A stretch of DNA of 64,000 nt. Origin: JAODBQ01 sp047602055. GTDB lineage: Bacteria; Actinomycetota; Acidimicrobiia; Acidimicrobiales; Ilumatobacteraceae. The stretch is taken from NCBI GenBank assembly GCA_047602055.1, contig JASGIG010000001.1:1302001-1366000 (forward strand), given 5' to 3'. Below are positions 8,964-17,639 of the stretch, in pieces. Position 1 is the stretch's first letter. Each line of letters starts with the position of its first letter. Both the position numbers and the translations under genes were made by a program. The notes under the pieces were generated by a model. That model was not told where the DNA came from. It did not search any database and saw only the letters and a list, made by a program, of their open reading frames with translations.

Positions 8964-9359
8964 GTGTTTGCCTACGACTTCCCGATCCTCGGCCTGTTCT
9001 GGACGATCCTGTGGTTCTTCCTCTGGATCGCCTGGCTGATGCTGCTGTTCAAGGTGATCTTCGACATCTTCCGCAGCAAGGACCTCGGCGGTGGCGGCAA
9101 GGCGCTGTGGGCGCTGTTCGTGGTCATCATCCCGTGGCTCGGCGTGCTCGTGTACCTGATCGTCCGCGGCCGGACGATGACCGAGCGGGACATCGAAGCG
9201 GCGCAGGCCCAGGAGCAGGCGTTCCGCCGGTACGTCGCCCAGACCGCCGGCGGCAAGACGAGCGCCGCCGAGGAGCTGGCCAAGCTCGCCCAGCTGCGCG
9301 ACAGCGGCGTGCTGTCCGACGCCGAGTTCGCCGCGCAGAAGGCGAAGCTGCTCCGCTGA
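8964..9359 (+). CDS. small membrane protein with PLDc_N-like region and C-terminal SHOCT motif
   Basis: A 131-aa protein. The GTG start at 8964 is chosen because GAGAGGAG lies 8-14 bases before it and the product begins directly with a hydrophobic stretch (FAYDFPILGLFWTILWFF). Two membrane segments occupy about residues 5-33 and 47-67, then a charged helix, then the short SHOCT motif: ELAKLAQLRDSGVLSDAEFA followed by AQKAKLL. SHOCT motifs are thought to mediate oligomerisation or membrane interaction. The exact function is unknown. Confidence 0.85.
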   Translation: MFAYDFPILGLFWTILWFFLWIAWLMLLFKVIFDIFRSKDLGGGGKALWALFVVIIPWLGVLVYLIVRGRTMTERDIEAAQAQEQAFRRYVAQTAGGKTSAAEELAKLAQLRDSGVLSDAEFAAQKAKLLR

Positions 9360-9388
9360 CGTCGCAGCGGGCCGGCGGCCCCGGCCCG

Positions 9389-9784
9389 TTACTTCTGCTC
9401 GACGGCCTTGACCGGAAGGCCAGCCGCCTGCCATGCCCCGAAGCCGCCTTCGAGGTGGCCGACGTCGGTGAACCCGATGGTCTTCAGGGTGTCGGCGGCG
9501 AGCGCCGAGCGCATCCCGCCGGCGCAGTAGACGACGATCCGGCGGTCGAACTCGAAGAACGGCTTGTAGTACGGCGACTCCGGGTCGGCCCAGAACTCGA
9601 GCATGCCGCGGGTGACGCTCTTCGCCCCCGGGATCGTGCCGTCACGCCAGCGCTCGCGGGGATCGCGGATGTCGACGAGCAGTGTGCCCTCGTCGGCGAT
9701 CGCCGCCTGCGCCTCCTCGAGGCTGAGGTTGTCGATGCGCTCGCGTGCCGCGGCGATGAGGTCGTTCACGGTGGTCCTGGCCAT
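9389..9784 (-). CDS. rhodanese-like domain protein
   Basis: A 131-aa single rhodanese domain. The likely active-site cysteine is in VVYCAGGMRSALAAD (about residue 90). The typical start of the fold, EGTLLVDIRDPRERWRDGTI, is at about residues 30-50 and the end GHLEGGFGAWQAAGLPV is complete. It would transfer or carry sulfane sulfur. The loop Y-C-A-G-G-M-R-S is the usual six-residue active-site loop. It is divergent from the PaaX-type regulator with a 69-base shared upstream region. Confidence 0.9.
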   Translation of the reverse strand: MARTTVNDLIAAARERIDNLSLEEAQAAIADEGTLLVDIRDPRERWRDGTIPGAKSVTRGMLEFWADPESPYYKPFFEFDRRIVVYCAGGMRSALAADTLKTIGFTDVGHLEGGFGAWQAAGLPVKAVEQK

Positions 9785-9853
9785 GCCGCCCACAGTAGGG
9801 ACGTGGCCGGGGGAGCCGAGCACCCGGCGACGGCGGCGCTTACGGTGGCGCCG

Positions 9854-10636
9854 GTGAGCGTGGACGGCGGGTGGCGGGCGACAGCGCAGCGGCTGGGGGT
9901 TCGGCCGATGTCGGCGCGCTCGCTCGTGCTCAGCACGCTGCTCGGCTCGCAGCCGCCGGCGCGGCCGGGCGCGGCGCTCGTCGCCATGGGCGAGCTGTTC
10001 GGGATGCCGGCCGGGACGGTGCGCGTCGCCCTGTCGCGGATGGTCGCCGACGGCGAGCTCGTCGGTCGCGACGGCACCTACGAGCTGGCCGCGTCGTTCG
10101 CCGGCCGCCGTTCGATGCTCGACGCCGGGCGGGTGGTGCGCCGCGGCCGCTGGGACGGCTCGTGGTGGACGGTCGTGGCCCTGTCCGAGCGACGCACGCT
10201 GTCCGAGCGGCGGGCGTTCCGCGCCGCGATGGTCGCCGCGCTGATGGGCGAGCTGCGCCCCGACGTGTGGCTGCGGCCCGCCAACGTCGCCGTCACCGTC
10301 GACGACCCCGACGTGCTGCTGAGCCGCGGCGAGCTGACCGGCGACGCGTCGGCGGCGATGACGGCGCGGCTGTGGGACCTGCCGGCCGAGCGCGAGCGGT
10401 TGGGGCTGCTCGCCGCCGAGACCGAGCGGGCGCTGGACCTCCTCGCCACCGGCGGCCAGGCGGTGCTGGCGGAGACGTTCATGATCTCCGTCGCCGTCAC
10501 CCGCGCCCTCGCCGCCGAGCCGCGCCTGCCCGACGAGCTCGTCGGCGACGGCTGGCCCGCCGACGCCCTGCGCGAGCGCTACGTGGTCCTCGCCCGCCGC
10601 CACGGGCGAGCGCTCGACGCCGTGCTCAGCCGGTGA
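9854..10636 (+). CDS. PaaX-family transcriptional regulator
   Basis: A 260-aa GntR-like winged-helix regulator of the PaaX type. The N-terminal wHTH contains ARSLVLSTLLG and MPAGTVRVALSRMVADGELV, and the PaaX central region follows (RRGRWDGSWWTVVALSERR). PaaX proteins repress aromatic catabolism genes and sense CoA thioesters. The GTG at 9854 keeps the LGVRPMSARS lead-in usual for actinobacterial members; the ATG at 9908 is an alternative. Its end overlaps the end of the convergent binding-protein gene by 11 bases. No phenylacetate genes are nearby, so the target is unknown. Confidence 0.85.
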   Translation: MSVDGGWRATAQRLGVRPMSARSLVLSTLLGSQPPARPGAALVAMGELFGMPAGTVRVALSRMVADGELVGRDGTYELAASFAGRRSMLDAGRVVRRGRWDGSWWTVVALSERRTLSERRAFRAAMVAALMGELRPDVWLRPANVAVTVDDPDVLLSRGELTGDASAAMTARLWDLPAERERLGLLAAETERALDLLATGGQAVLAETFMISVAVTRALAAEPRLPDELVGDGWPADALRERYVVLARRHGRALDAVLSR

Positions 10637-11744
10637 TCGTCGCCGGGCCGTTGCCGGCGATCGTCGACGCCAGCGCCGGCACGAGCCGCTGCAGCACGTA
10701 CGGCAGGCTCAGCGGGCTGGTGAAGTAGATCGCCCCGGCGGTGATCCCGTCGGTGAACACCAGGTGGCCGCTGCGCACGGCCGCCAGCTCCAGGTACAGC
10801 GGCTCGGCTTCGAGCGCGGTGCGGTCCTCGGGCTTCTCGGTGGCCCACAGCAGCACGTCGGCGGTGTCGAGGACGTCGAGGTGCTCCATCGGGATGTAGG
10901 CCTGGCCGCCGTCGGTGGCGTACTGGTCCAGTTCGCCGGGCACCACGAAGCCGAGGTCGGTGAGGAACTCGGTCGACAGTCCGTTCTGGTAGGCGATGGC
11001 GTTGCCGTCGTAGAACGCGTTCTGCAGGAAGACCACCTTCTTGCCGGCGAACTCCGGGTGGGCTGCGGCGGCGTCGGCGAACTGCTGCTCGACGTCGGCG
11101 ATGATCGCCTCCATCTGGTCGGTGCGCCCGGTGGCCTCGCCGATCAGCCGGGCCTGGTCGTCCCACGGCGCGAACCACAGCGGGGCGTCGGCGGGATGGG
11201 CGATCGTCGGGGCGATCGCCGAGAGCCGTTCGTACTGGTCCGAGTCGAGCCCGGCGTTGGTGCCGATGATCAGGTCCGGCTTCAGCGCGGCGATCTTCTC
11301 GAACTGCAGGCCGTCGTCGGTGACGAGCACCTCGGGATGGGCGCCCCCGAGCGCGGCCTGGGCCCATGGCCACGTCGCGTCCGGCTGCTCGCCGTACCAC
11401 TCGGTGACGCCGACGGGCACGATCCCGAGGGCGAGGACGGTGTCCTGCTCGGTGACGCCGACGGTGACGATCCGCTTCGGCTCGGCGGGCACCACGGTCG
11501 TGCCGAGGGCGTGGACGACGCTGACCGGGAACGAGTCCGACGGGGCGGAGGCGGTCGACGCGCCGGTGGCACCCGTGGCCGTGGTGGCCGCTGCGGATGC
11601 GGCTGTCGCCGAGCTCGGCGCGGCGCTCGACGACGTGGCGCTGTCGCCGTCGCTGCCGCATGCCGCCAGGGCGACGGCGCAGATCGTCACCAGCGCCAGG
11701 CGACGGCAACGACGGGATCGGGTGGTGCGGCGGTCGTGGGACAC
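10626..11744 (-). CDS. iron-siderophore ABC transporter substrate-binding lipoprotein
   Basis: A 372-aa periplasmic-binding-type lipoprotein of the FecB/BtuF cluster. The signal peptide ends in the lipobox ALAACGSDGDS, so Cys at about 29 is lipidated and the protein is membrane-anchored outside the cell. The fold starts with VPAEPKRIVTVGVTEQDTVL and contains LKPDLIIGTNAGLDSDQYERL and WATEKPEDRTALEAEPLY. It likely presents a ferric siderophore or similar chelate to an ABC importer, but no permease or ATPase gene is adjacent. A possible iron-regulator half site is 40 bases upstream of the GTG start. An AraC gene precedes it on the same strand. Confidence 0.88.
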   Translation of the reverse strand: MSHDRRTTRSRRCRRLALVTICAVALAACGSDGDSATSSSAAPSSATAASAAATTATGATGASTASAPSDSFPVSVVHALGTTVVPAEPKRIVTVGVTEQDTVLALGIVPVGVTEWYGEQPDATWPWAQAALGGAHPEVLVTDDGLQFEKIAALKPDLIIGTNAGLDSDQYERLSAIAPTIAHPADAPLWFAPWDDQARLIGEATGRTDQMEAIIADVEQQFADAAAAHPEFAGKKVVFLQNAFYDGNAIAYQNGLSTEFLTDLGFVVPGELDQYATDGGQAYIPMEHLDVLDTADVLLWATEKPEDRTALEAEPLYLELAAVRSGHLVFTDGITAGAIYFTSPLSLPYVLQRLVPALASTIAGNGPATITG

Positions 11745-11784
11745 GGTGGCGCTCTCCTCGCTCGGCTGGCCGGACGAGGTCGTG

Positions 11785-11796
11785 AGGGTAGCCTTA
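11785..11796 (-). promoter_or_regulatory. possible DtxR/IdeR-type iron box
   Basis: Read on the minus strand, TAAGGCTACCCT matches 10 of 12 bases of the TTAGGCTAACCT part of the actinobacterial iron box and lies 40 bases before the binding-lipoprotein start. The outer bases of the 19-bp palindrome are poor, so this is tentative. Confidence 0.35.
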
Positions 11797-11846
11797 CATC
11801 ATAGGTGCACGGCACCGATCAGCGGTCAGGATTGTCCGCTCAGCGT

Positions 11847-12635
11847 TCAGCCCGCTTGTCGAACCTGCCGGCCGGCCGACGCCCGGTGCTGCCCCGGTGG
11901 GTGACCGAAGTGGCGATGGAACGCATCGATGAACCCGCTGCGGCTGGCGTAGCCGACCCGCCGAGCCACCCGGTCGACGCTGACCCGCTCGTTGAGCAGC
12001 GGGAGCGCGGCATCCAGGCGGACCCGGGTGCGCCACTCGCTGAACGTCAGGCCGGTCTCGGCGAGGAACGCCCGGCGCAGCGTGCTCGCGCTGGTCGCCA
12101 GCCGGCGCGACCACTGCTCCAGCGAGTCCTGGTTGGCCGGGTCGACGATCAACGCCTCGGCCAGCTCGACGGCCCGTTCGTCCGCGGGCATCGGCAGCGT
12201 CGGCGCCCCTCGCCGCTCGCGGCCCAGCTCGGCCAGCAGGACGGTGGCGCTGGCCGCGCCGATCGTCGTCTCCTGCCACGAGTCGCCGAGCCCGGCGAGC
12301 AGCTCGCGGGCGATCGGCGTGACCGCCAGCTCGCACGGCTCCGGCCAGCCGACCGGGCTGTGCTCGGGCCACATGTACAGGCAGTGCAGGCGGGCGCCGG
12401 GATGGTTGGTGATGTCGTGCGGCCAGCCGCTCGGGATCCACACCGCCCGCGTGGGTGACACGGTCCAGCGGACGCCGTCGACGACCGCGGTGCTCAGCCC
12501 GCACGACACCCACGCCAGCTGGTGCTGGCGATGGGCGTGGGTGCCCCAGCCGCCCGGGTCGTCGGCGTCGAAGCGGCACAGCCACATCGCCATCACGTCC
12601 TCGCCCTCGTGGCGGTCGAGGACGACATCAGTCAT
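11847..12635 (-). CDS. AraC-family transcriptional regulator
   Basis: A 262-aa regulator: N-terminal cupin-like sensor region (GTHAHRQHQLAWVSCGL at about 30-47) and C-terminal double HTH from about 155. The second HTH reads RVARRVGYASRSGFIDAFHR followed by HFGHPPGQHR, the AraC signature. It starts at an ATG that overlaps the stop of the upstream acetyltransferase gene, so the two form an operon. It lies upstream of the siderophore-type lipoprotein gene, which makes a role in iron uptake possible but unproved. Confidence 0.9.
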   Translation of the reverse strand: MTDVVLDRHEGEDVMAMWLCRFDADDPGGWGTHAHRQHQLAWVSCGLSTAVVDGVRWTVSPTRAVWIPSGWPHDITNHPGARLHCLYMWPEHSPVGWPEPCELAVTPIARELLAGLGDSWQETTIGAASATVLLAELGRERRGAPTLPMPADERAVELAEALIVDPANQDSLEQWSRRLATSASTLRRAFLAETGLTFSEWRTRVRLDAALPLLNERVSVDRVARRVGYASRSGFIDAFHRHFGHPPGQHRASAGRQVRQAG

Positions 12636-13129
12636 CAGGTGAACCTAACACTGGCGTCGGCGAAACGGGTCATCGCCACGCTGCCGGACGGGTAGTCGGC
12701 CGGTACGGCGTGTCCGCTCGTCGTCCAGCCGAGCCGGGCCCACACCACCTCGGCGCCGTGCACGGCGACGCAGCTCATCGTCGTCAGGCCCAGCTCGCCG
12801 GCGACGGCGTCGAACGCGGTCATCAGCGCCGGGCCGATCCCGGCGCCGCGGTGTGCGGCGGCGACGCAGATGTCGTGGACGTGGAGGTACTCCGGGTGGT
12901 CGACCGGCCCGCCCGGGCGGGCCTGCAGCTCGGGCAGCGCACCGTGCCACGGCAGCGCCACGCCGTAGCCGGCGATCTCGGTGCCGACGACGGCGACCAG
13001 CCCGATGCCGGCCGCGACCTTGGCGGCGAACGCCGCGGGATCCTCGAAGCCGGCGCCGTAGGCCTCGGCCGCGATCCGATCGACGGCCGGAGCATCGAGC
13101 GATGCCATCCGGCGGATCAGGGCTTCCAT
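12635..13129 (-). CDS. GNAT-family N-acetyltransferase
   Basis: A 164-aa acetyl-CoA-dependent acyltransferase. The GNAT acetyl-CoA loop is visible as ICVAAAHRGAGIGPALMTAF (motif A with R/Q-x-x-G-x-G/A) at about residue 88-107, and the last strand region is VVWARLGWTTSGH. The ATG at 13129 is preferred to a GTG 9 bases upstream. Its stop overlaps the AraC start. Substrate unknown. Confidence 0.85.
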   Translation of the reverse strand: MEALIRRMASLDAPAVDRIAAEAYGAGFEDPAAFAAKVAAGIGLVAVVGTEIAGYGVALPWHGALPELQARPGGPVDHPEYLHVHDICVAAAHRGAGIGPALMTAFDAVAGELGLTTMSCVAVHGAEVVWARLGWTTSGHAVPADYPSGSVAMTRFADASVRFT

Positions 13130-13175
13130 GCCCGCCACGGTAGGGACGATGGCGAGGACGCCGCGGTGCGTTGGC

Positions 13176-13973
13176 TCAACGCTGGAGCAGGTCCGTGGCC
13201 GGTGCCGACCTCGTCTCGCCGTCGTTCAGCGTCCACGTGATGAGGTCGCTGTCGTGGAGCTCGACCCCGTCGGCAACGGGGGCGTCGATCATGAACCAGC
13301 CGTCGCTGAGCACCCCGGTGACGGTCGTGCCATCGGGGAGGTCCGCCTGGACGCTCGCCACGTCCTCGCCGACCCGTCCGATGTACAGGGTGTTCCCGGG
13401 TCCGACGCCGAGCGTCTCGGACGAACCACCAGCTTCGACGAGGATCACCTGCTCGCGAGCCGGCGTGACCGGCTGCAGGCCCGGTCTGCCGACGGAGTCC
13501 GGCTGCACCACGTCGTCGGAGCTCGCGGCGCGATCGACGATGCACGTGACGACGGCGTTCCCGTCGAAGATGAGGAGGCGGACCTGCACGTCGGAACCGT
13601 GTTCCGGGAAGCCGACGAACGAGGCGTGCTCGGGATCGGGGAGCACGGCGCCGGCGCGCATCTCGGGCGGGATGTCGGCCCGGTACTGCTCCATCCCGTT
13701 GAGGCAGGCCTGTGATCCAGGGAAGACCGACGGATCGTACGACGGCATCGTCGACGTGTCGGCTGCGGGTGTCACCGGCCGCTCGCCACGCAGGTCGGTG
13801 ACCGCGACCAGGCCGGCGATGCTCCCCGCGGCCAGTCCGGCCACCGCCACCGCAGGAAGTCGTGACCTTCGCGCTGCTGTCACCGTGTCGGGTCGACTCG
13901 TTCGGCTGAGCCGGTCGAGGTCGTCACCGAGACGCTGGAGCTGATCGTCGAGCCGTTCGTCCAGGTCCGTCAT
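13176..13973 (-). CDS. membrane-anchored protein partnered with an ECF sigma factor (anti-sigma-like)
   Basis: A 265-aa protein: about 40 cytoplasmic residues, one membrane segment (LPAVAVAGLAAGSIAGLVAV, about 38-58), then an extracytoplasmic region of roughly 200 aa without a domain I recognise. Its start overlaps the end of the sigma gene by four bases (ATGA), the usual arrangement of a sigma factor and its regulator. No zinc-binding HxxxCxxC anti-sigma motif is present in the short cytoplasmic part. Anti-sigma function is inferred only from position and topology. Confidence 0.7.
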   Translation of the reverse strand: MTDLDERLDDQLQRLGDDLDRLSRTSRPDTVTAARRSRLPAVAVAGLAAGSIAGLVAVTDLRGERPVTPAADTSTMPSYDPSVFPGSQACLNGMEQYRADIPPEMRAGAVLPDPEHASFVGFPEHGSDVQVRLLIFDGNAVVTCIVDRAASSDDVVQPDSVGRPGLQPVTPAREQVILVEAGGSSETLGVGPGNTLYIGRVGEDVASVQADLPDGTTVTGVLSDGWFMIDAPVADGVELHDSDLITWTLNDGETRSAPATDLLQR

Positions 13974-14477
13974 GTCGTCGCCTCCAGGCTCGCGCGGAGT
14001 CGCTTGAGACCGCGATGTAGGTGGTTGGTGACGGCGGCCTCGCTGATCCCGCGCAGCTCGGCGGTCTCGGCATACGAGCAGCCGTGCGCCTTGATCAGCA
14101 GCACCGCGGATCGCTGCGCCGGCCGGCAGCCGGTCGAGCACGTCGACCAGGTCGTCGTGTTGGTGGAGGTCGACCACGGGCGCCGGCTCCTCGACCCCTC
14201 GAAACAGCCCGACCCGTCGGCGGCGCCACCCCAGCTGCGGGCGGACGCGACTCTGCCCGACCCGGAACAGGTAGCCGACCGGGTTGTCCATCCCGGCGAT
14301 CTCGTCCCAGCGCTCCCACGCGACACGGATCGCCTCGCTGGCTGCGTCGCTCCCGACTCTCGACCCCGTAGCGGGCGCCAACCCGCGCCGCAGCCGCTCA
14401 CCGTCGGTGCGCACGAACTCCTCGAACGCAGATCCCCGTGCGTCGACCTCGGACACCGCCACAGCCCACCAGACCAT
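13970..14477 (-). CDS. ECF-type RNA polymerase sigma factor, frameshifted near 14120
   Basis: Region 2 is readable in the frame starting at 14477 (FEEFVRTDGERLRRGL, then ASEAIRVAWERWDEIAGM and NPVGYLFRVGQSRVR). Region 4 is readable in another frame: AQRSAVLLIKAHGCSYAETA, then ISEAAVTNHLHRGLKRLR. The change of frame falls in the GC run GGCCGGC at about 14119-14127 between LDRLPA and the Q-R-S-A. One base restores a normal-length sigma factor of about 168 aa. The gene lies 43 bases from the presumed left end of the integrative element, which may have separated it from its promoter. Confidence 0.8.
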
Positions 14478-14519
14478 GCAGCGCCCTCGATCCTTTCACC
14501 AGGAGCCGGTGTGTAGCGA

Positions 14520-14542
14520 GAGCCGGGTGCGGGGGTCGAACC
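14520..14542 (-). other. putative attachment site, left end of integrative element
   Basis: Read on the minus strand this is a 23-base piece of the tRNA-Thr 3' end (GGTTCGACCCCCGCACCCGG and on), in the same orientation as the intact tRNA at 27255 and with two mismatches to 27254-27276. The rest of a tRNA is absent, so it is a 3' fragment, as expected for the far end of a tRNA-integrated element. Confidence 0.6.
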
Positions 14543-14970
14543 GCTGGAAGCCGGCCCTCAAGAGGTTGTCCCGGGTTCTGTTGAAGTGAGGTGGTGATCC
14601 CTCCCCGGGCGGTGCCGTTGCTGGCATCGTTCGGGGGTCCTACCAAGACGCTCCGAAGGAGGAGGGATCACCGTGTCCAAGAAGGTACCGGTCGTGAAGA
14701 TCACGACCCCGCAGGCGGCTGGCGAGTTGGCTGGTCTGCCGTTGGAAGCAACCGTTGCGATGGCCGATGTCGCCGTGGCGATGGGAGAAGGGCTGCTCGC
14801 GTTGTCGACTGCGGCGGGTCTGGTGGTGATGCGCCAGATGCTCGACGCCGAGCTCGCTGGGATCGTCGGCGCGAAGCACGCCAAGCTCGACGAGCGGGTC
14901 GGGAACTGGCACGGCACGACCTGAGGCGTTTCTGACTTTGCCGCGGAGAACGGGTTGGAAATGATCCAAC

Positions 14971-16355
14971 TCATGGGGTCTCCTCGGGGTTCGGGTGGTT
15001 GTGCCGGCGGTGGTGTTCGAGCCGTTCTTGTCGGGCTCGTTGGAGGCCTTGCCGGCGGGCCTCACGGATGGCTTGTCCTCGGCCGTAGTGCTCGTCGTCG
15101 GGGGTGACGTAGCCGATCGCTTCGTGCAGTCTCACGCTGTTGTACTCGATCCGCACACGGGCCAGCTCGACCTCGAGCACGACAGGATCGACGATGTCTT
15201 CGAGGTGGGGCCACTCGCCCTTGATGTGCCCGAAGAAGCTCTCGATCCAGGCCTGGTCCGTCGGGGTGTGGGGCCGCCCGCGATGCTGCGCGATGGCCAG
15301 CAGCGTCATGAACGCCCGGGTGTCGCGCGAGGCCATCGGCGGGCCGTTGTCGGACACGGCGAGCAGGATCGGCCGGTTCGGGTTATCGACGGCCAGGTCG
15401 AGACGCGCGTCGGTGAGCAAGTCGAGCAGTCCTTCGGCCTCGACGGCGTGCTCGAAGATCACTTGCACTTGGGTGGCGGTCTCCTCGACAGACACGAGCG
15501 TGTCGATCCACCGTCGGCTGACCATGTCGACGATCGCGAACACGACCCGCCTGGCGCGGCTGAAGTGGGTGGCGTCGTAGATCCAGATCCGGTTCGGTTC
15601 CCACACCAGCCACTCCGGCCACGGCTTCTTCTCGCTGCGGGTCCGCGGCGGCAGCTGAGGCACCACGAGCCCGTGAGCGGCCAGGACACGCCGGAACGTC
15701 GACGGGGCGACCCACACCAGACCCTCGTAGGAGCCGCGGTGGGCGAGCTTGCGGTGCGACCGGTCGATGGGCCCCCACCGCTCGACGATCTCCAGGATCG
15801 CGTCGATCTCGGCGGGCAGGATCCCATGCGCCGGATGGCCTCCGGGCGCCCGGTCGGCGAGCGTGCCGACATCGCGGCGGCGGGCCCGCCAGCGGTGGAC
15901 ACGGTCGTCGGACACCTGCCACAACGAGCACACCCAGCTGTGGGCGAACCCGCCGGCGACAGCGTCGTCGACAGTCTTGAGGACCAGCTCCTTGACATCG
16001 GCGGGGACTCTCGCCGGGAGCGCGCCGGTCAGCCCCAACCGGACTTTCCCCGGATCACCGCCAACTCGATCGCTTGCGCCTTGATCGCCTCGGTCAACGC
16101 CGCGATCTCGGTCCGCGCCGCGTCGAGCTCCCAGTTCCGTTCCTTGACCGGCCGGCCAGGCTGGCGGGCCAGCGCAGCCAACGCCGCGTCCTTGACGGTG
16201 CGCCGGATCCCGATCACGGTCGACACGTCGACCTGCCACTTGCGCGCCGCGTCGGCCTGGGAGATCTCGCCCGCGGTCACCTGCAAGAAGATCTCCCACT
16301 TCGTCTCCGCCGACAACCTCTTCGGCTGCCTCCGCGTCCTCGCCTCGGTCATCAA
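14971..16355 (-). CDS. IS3-like transposase OrfAB, copy 1, with programmed -1 frameshift signal
   Basis: OrfA (16355 to 16029, 108 aa) has an HTH region: ETKWEIFLQVTAGEISQADA then ARKWQVDVSTV. OrfB in the -1 frame runs to 14971 and carries the integrase-type DDE core: IWIYDATHFSRARR, LAVSDNGPPMAS and WIESFFGHIKGEWPHLE. The heptamer GGGAAAG (minus strand; plus 16044-16050) is in the exact X-XXY-YYZ phase before the OrfA stop, and slipping there fuses OrfA to OrfB. Coding looks intact, so this copy could supply transposase. Confidence 0.85.
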
Positions 16356-16455
16356 CTGCTCCTCTCAACGTGATCGAGGAGACAACCAGCCTTGGGTCAT
16401 TTCGCGATCCTGACCATCCCCCCGTTGGGCGGACACCTCGTATAGGAGGAAGTCC

Positions 16456-16764
16456 ATGTCCAACAAGAAGCGGTCGCCGGGTCGTCCGGCGAAGTATCCG
16501 CCTGAGTTCCAGCGGGACGCGGTTGCGATGGTGCTCGATGAGCAGCGTTCGATCGCGGATGTTGCTCGTTCGCTCTTGGTGAACGAGGGCACGTTGGGGA
16601 ACTGGGTCGCGAAGGCGCGCCGTGAACGCGCCCAGGGGACCGAGTTGAACGCCGACGAACGCGTCGAGTTGGCGGAGTTGCGCGGTGAGGTCACGCAGTT
16701 GCGGATGGAGCGTGATCTGCTCAAACGATCGATGGCCTTCTGGGTGAAGGAGTTGATGCTGTGA
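16456..16764 (+). CDS. IS3-family transposase OrfA (copy 1)
   Basis: 102 aa with a helix-turn-helix (YPPEFQRDAVAMVLDEQRSI then ADVARSLLVNEGTLGNWV) followed by a leucine-zipper-like coiled coil (ELAELRGEVTQLRMERDLLK), the standard OrfA plan for end binding and multimerisation. The ATG follows AGGAGG by six bases. Its stop overlaps the GTG start of OrfB by four bases (GTGA). Confidence 0.92.
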   Translation: MSNKKRSPGRPAKYPPEFQRDAVAMVLDEQRSIADVARSLLVNEGTLGNWVAKARRERAQGTELNADERVELAELRGEVTQLRMERDLLKRSMAFWVKELML

Positions 16765-17639
16765 CTCGCTATCGCTGCGTCGACGACCAGAAGGCAGCCG
16801 GGTTCCCGGTCACCGCGGCGTGCGAGGCGGCTGGCGTGTCCACGTCGGGGTTCTACGACTGGCGCACACGTGAGGCTGGCGCACCGACGGACCGTCAGGT
16901 CGCCGAGGCCGAGCTCGTCTCGTTGATGGCCGAGATCTTCGACGCCTCCGACGGCAACTACGGCGTCCCGCGGATGCTGCGCGAGCTGCGCCGCGCCGGT
17001 CTCGCGGTCAACCACAAGCGGGTGCGTCGGCTGATGCGCCGCCATGGGATGGCGGGCAGGTTCCGGCGGCGACGCTGCCAGACCACGTTCCCGGGCCCGG
17101 ACGGCTACGTGATCCCGGACCTCGTCGAGCGCGGCTTCGCGCCCGGCGCCCCGGACCGGGCGTGGTGCCAGGACATCACCTACATCGCCACCGGCGAGGG
17201 CTGGCTCTACCTGGCGTCGGTCCTCGATCTGGGCAGCCGGCGGCTGGTCGGCTACTCGATGGCCGACCACATGCGCACCGAGCTCGTCACCGACGCCCTG
17301 TCGATGGCCGTCGCTGCCAGAGGCGGCGTGAGCGGGGTGATCGCGCACGCGGATCGTGGGTCGCAGTACACGTCGAACGACTACCTCTCGTTCTGCGCCG
17401 ACAACAGGCTGCGCCCCTCGGTCGGACGGACCGGGGTGTGCTGGGACAACGCCGTCGCCGAGTCATTCTGGGAATCGCTGAAACGTGAATGCGTCCAAGG
17501 ACGAGTGTTCGCGACCCGCGCCGACGCCCGCAGAACGATCTTCCGCTGGATCAACTGGTATAACACGAAAAGACTTCACGGAAGTCTCGGCTATATCCCA
17601 CCAATCGAGTGGGAAACACAGTATAATCAAGCAGCATAA
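16761..17639 (+). CDS. IS3-family transposase OrfB (copy 1)
   Basis: 292 aa. An HTH_21-like region is followed by the rve integrase core. Catalytic acidic residues are in WCQDITYIATGEGWLYLASV, IAHADRGSQYTSNDY and VCWDNAVAESFWESLKRE, giving the DDE triad. The C-terminus RWINWYNTKRLHGSLGYIPP is the usual end of IS3 transposases. It begins at GTG overlapping OrfA. Undamaged, unlike the copy at 24155-25021, which lacks one C in the GGGCCCGG run found here at about 17091. Confidence 0.92.
   Translation: MTRYRCVDDQKAAGFPVTAACEAAGVSTSGFYDWRTREAGAPTDRQVAEAELVSLMAEIFDASDGNYGVPRMLRELRRAGLAVNHKRVRRLMRRHGMAGRFRRRRCQTTFPGPDGYVIPDLVERGFAPGAPDRAWCQDITYIATGEGWLYLASVLDLGSRRLVGYSMADHMRTELVTDALSMAVAARGGVSGVIAHADRGSQYTSNDYLSFCADNRLRPSVGRTGVCWDNAVAESFWESLKRECVQGRVFATRADARRTIFRWINWYNTKRLHGSLGYIPPIEWETQYNQAA

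Noticed and set aside
14500..14560. Possible second tRNA gene at the left att site
   Set aside because: Only the T-loop and acceptor 3' side are present; the T-stem 5' side does not pair and there is no anticodon arm.
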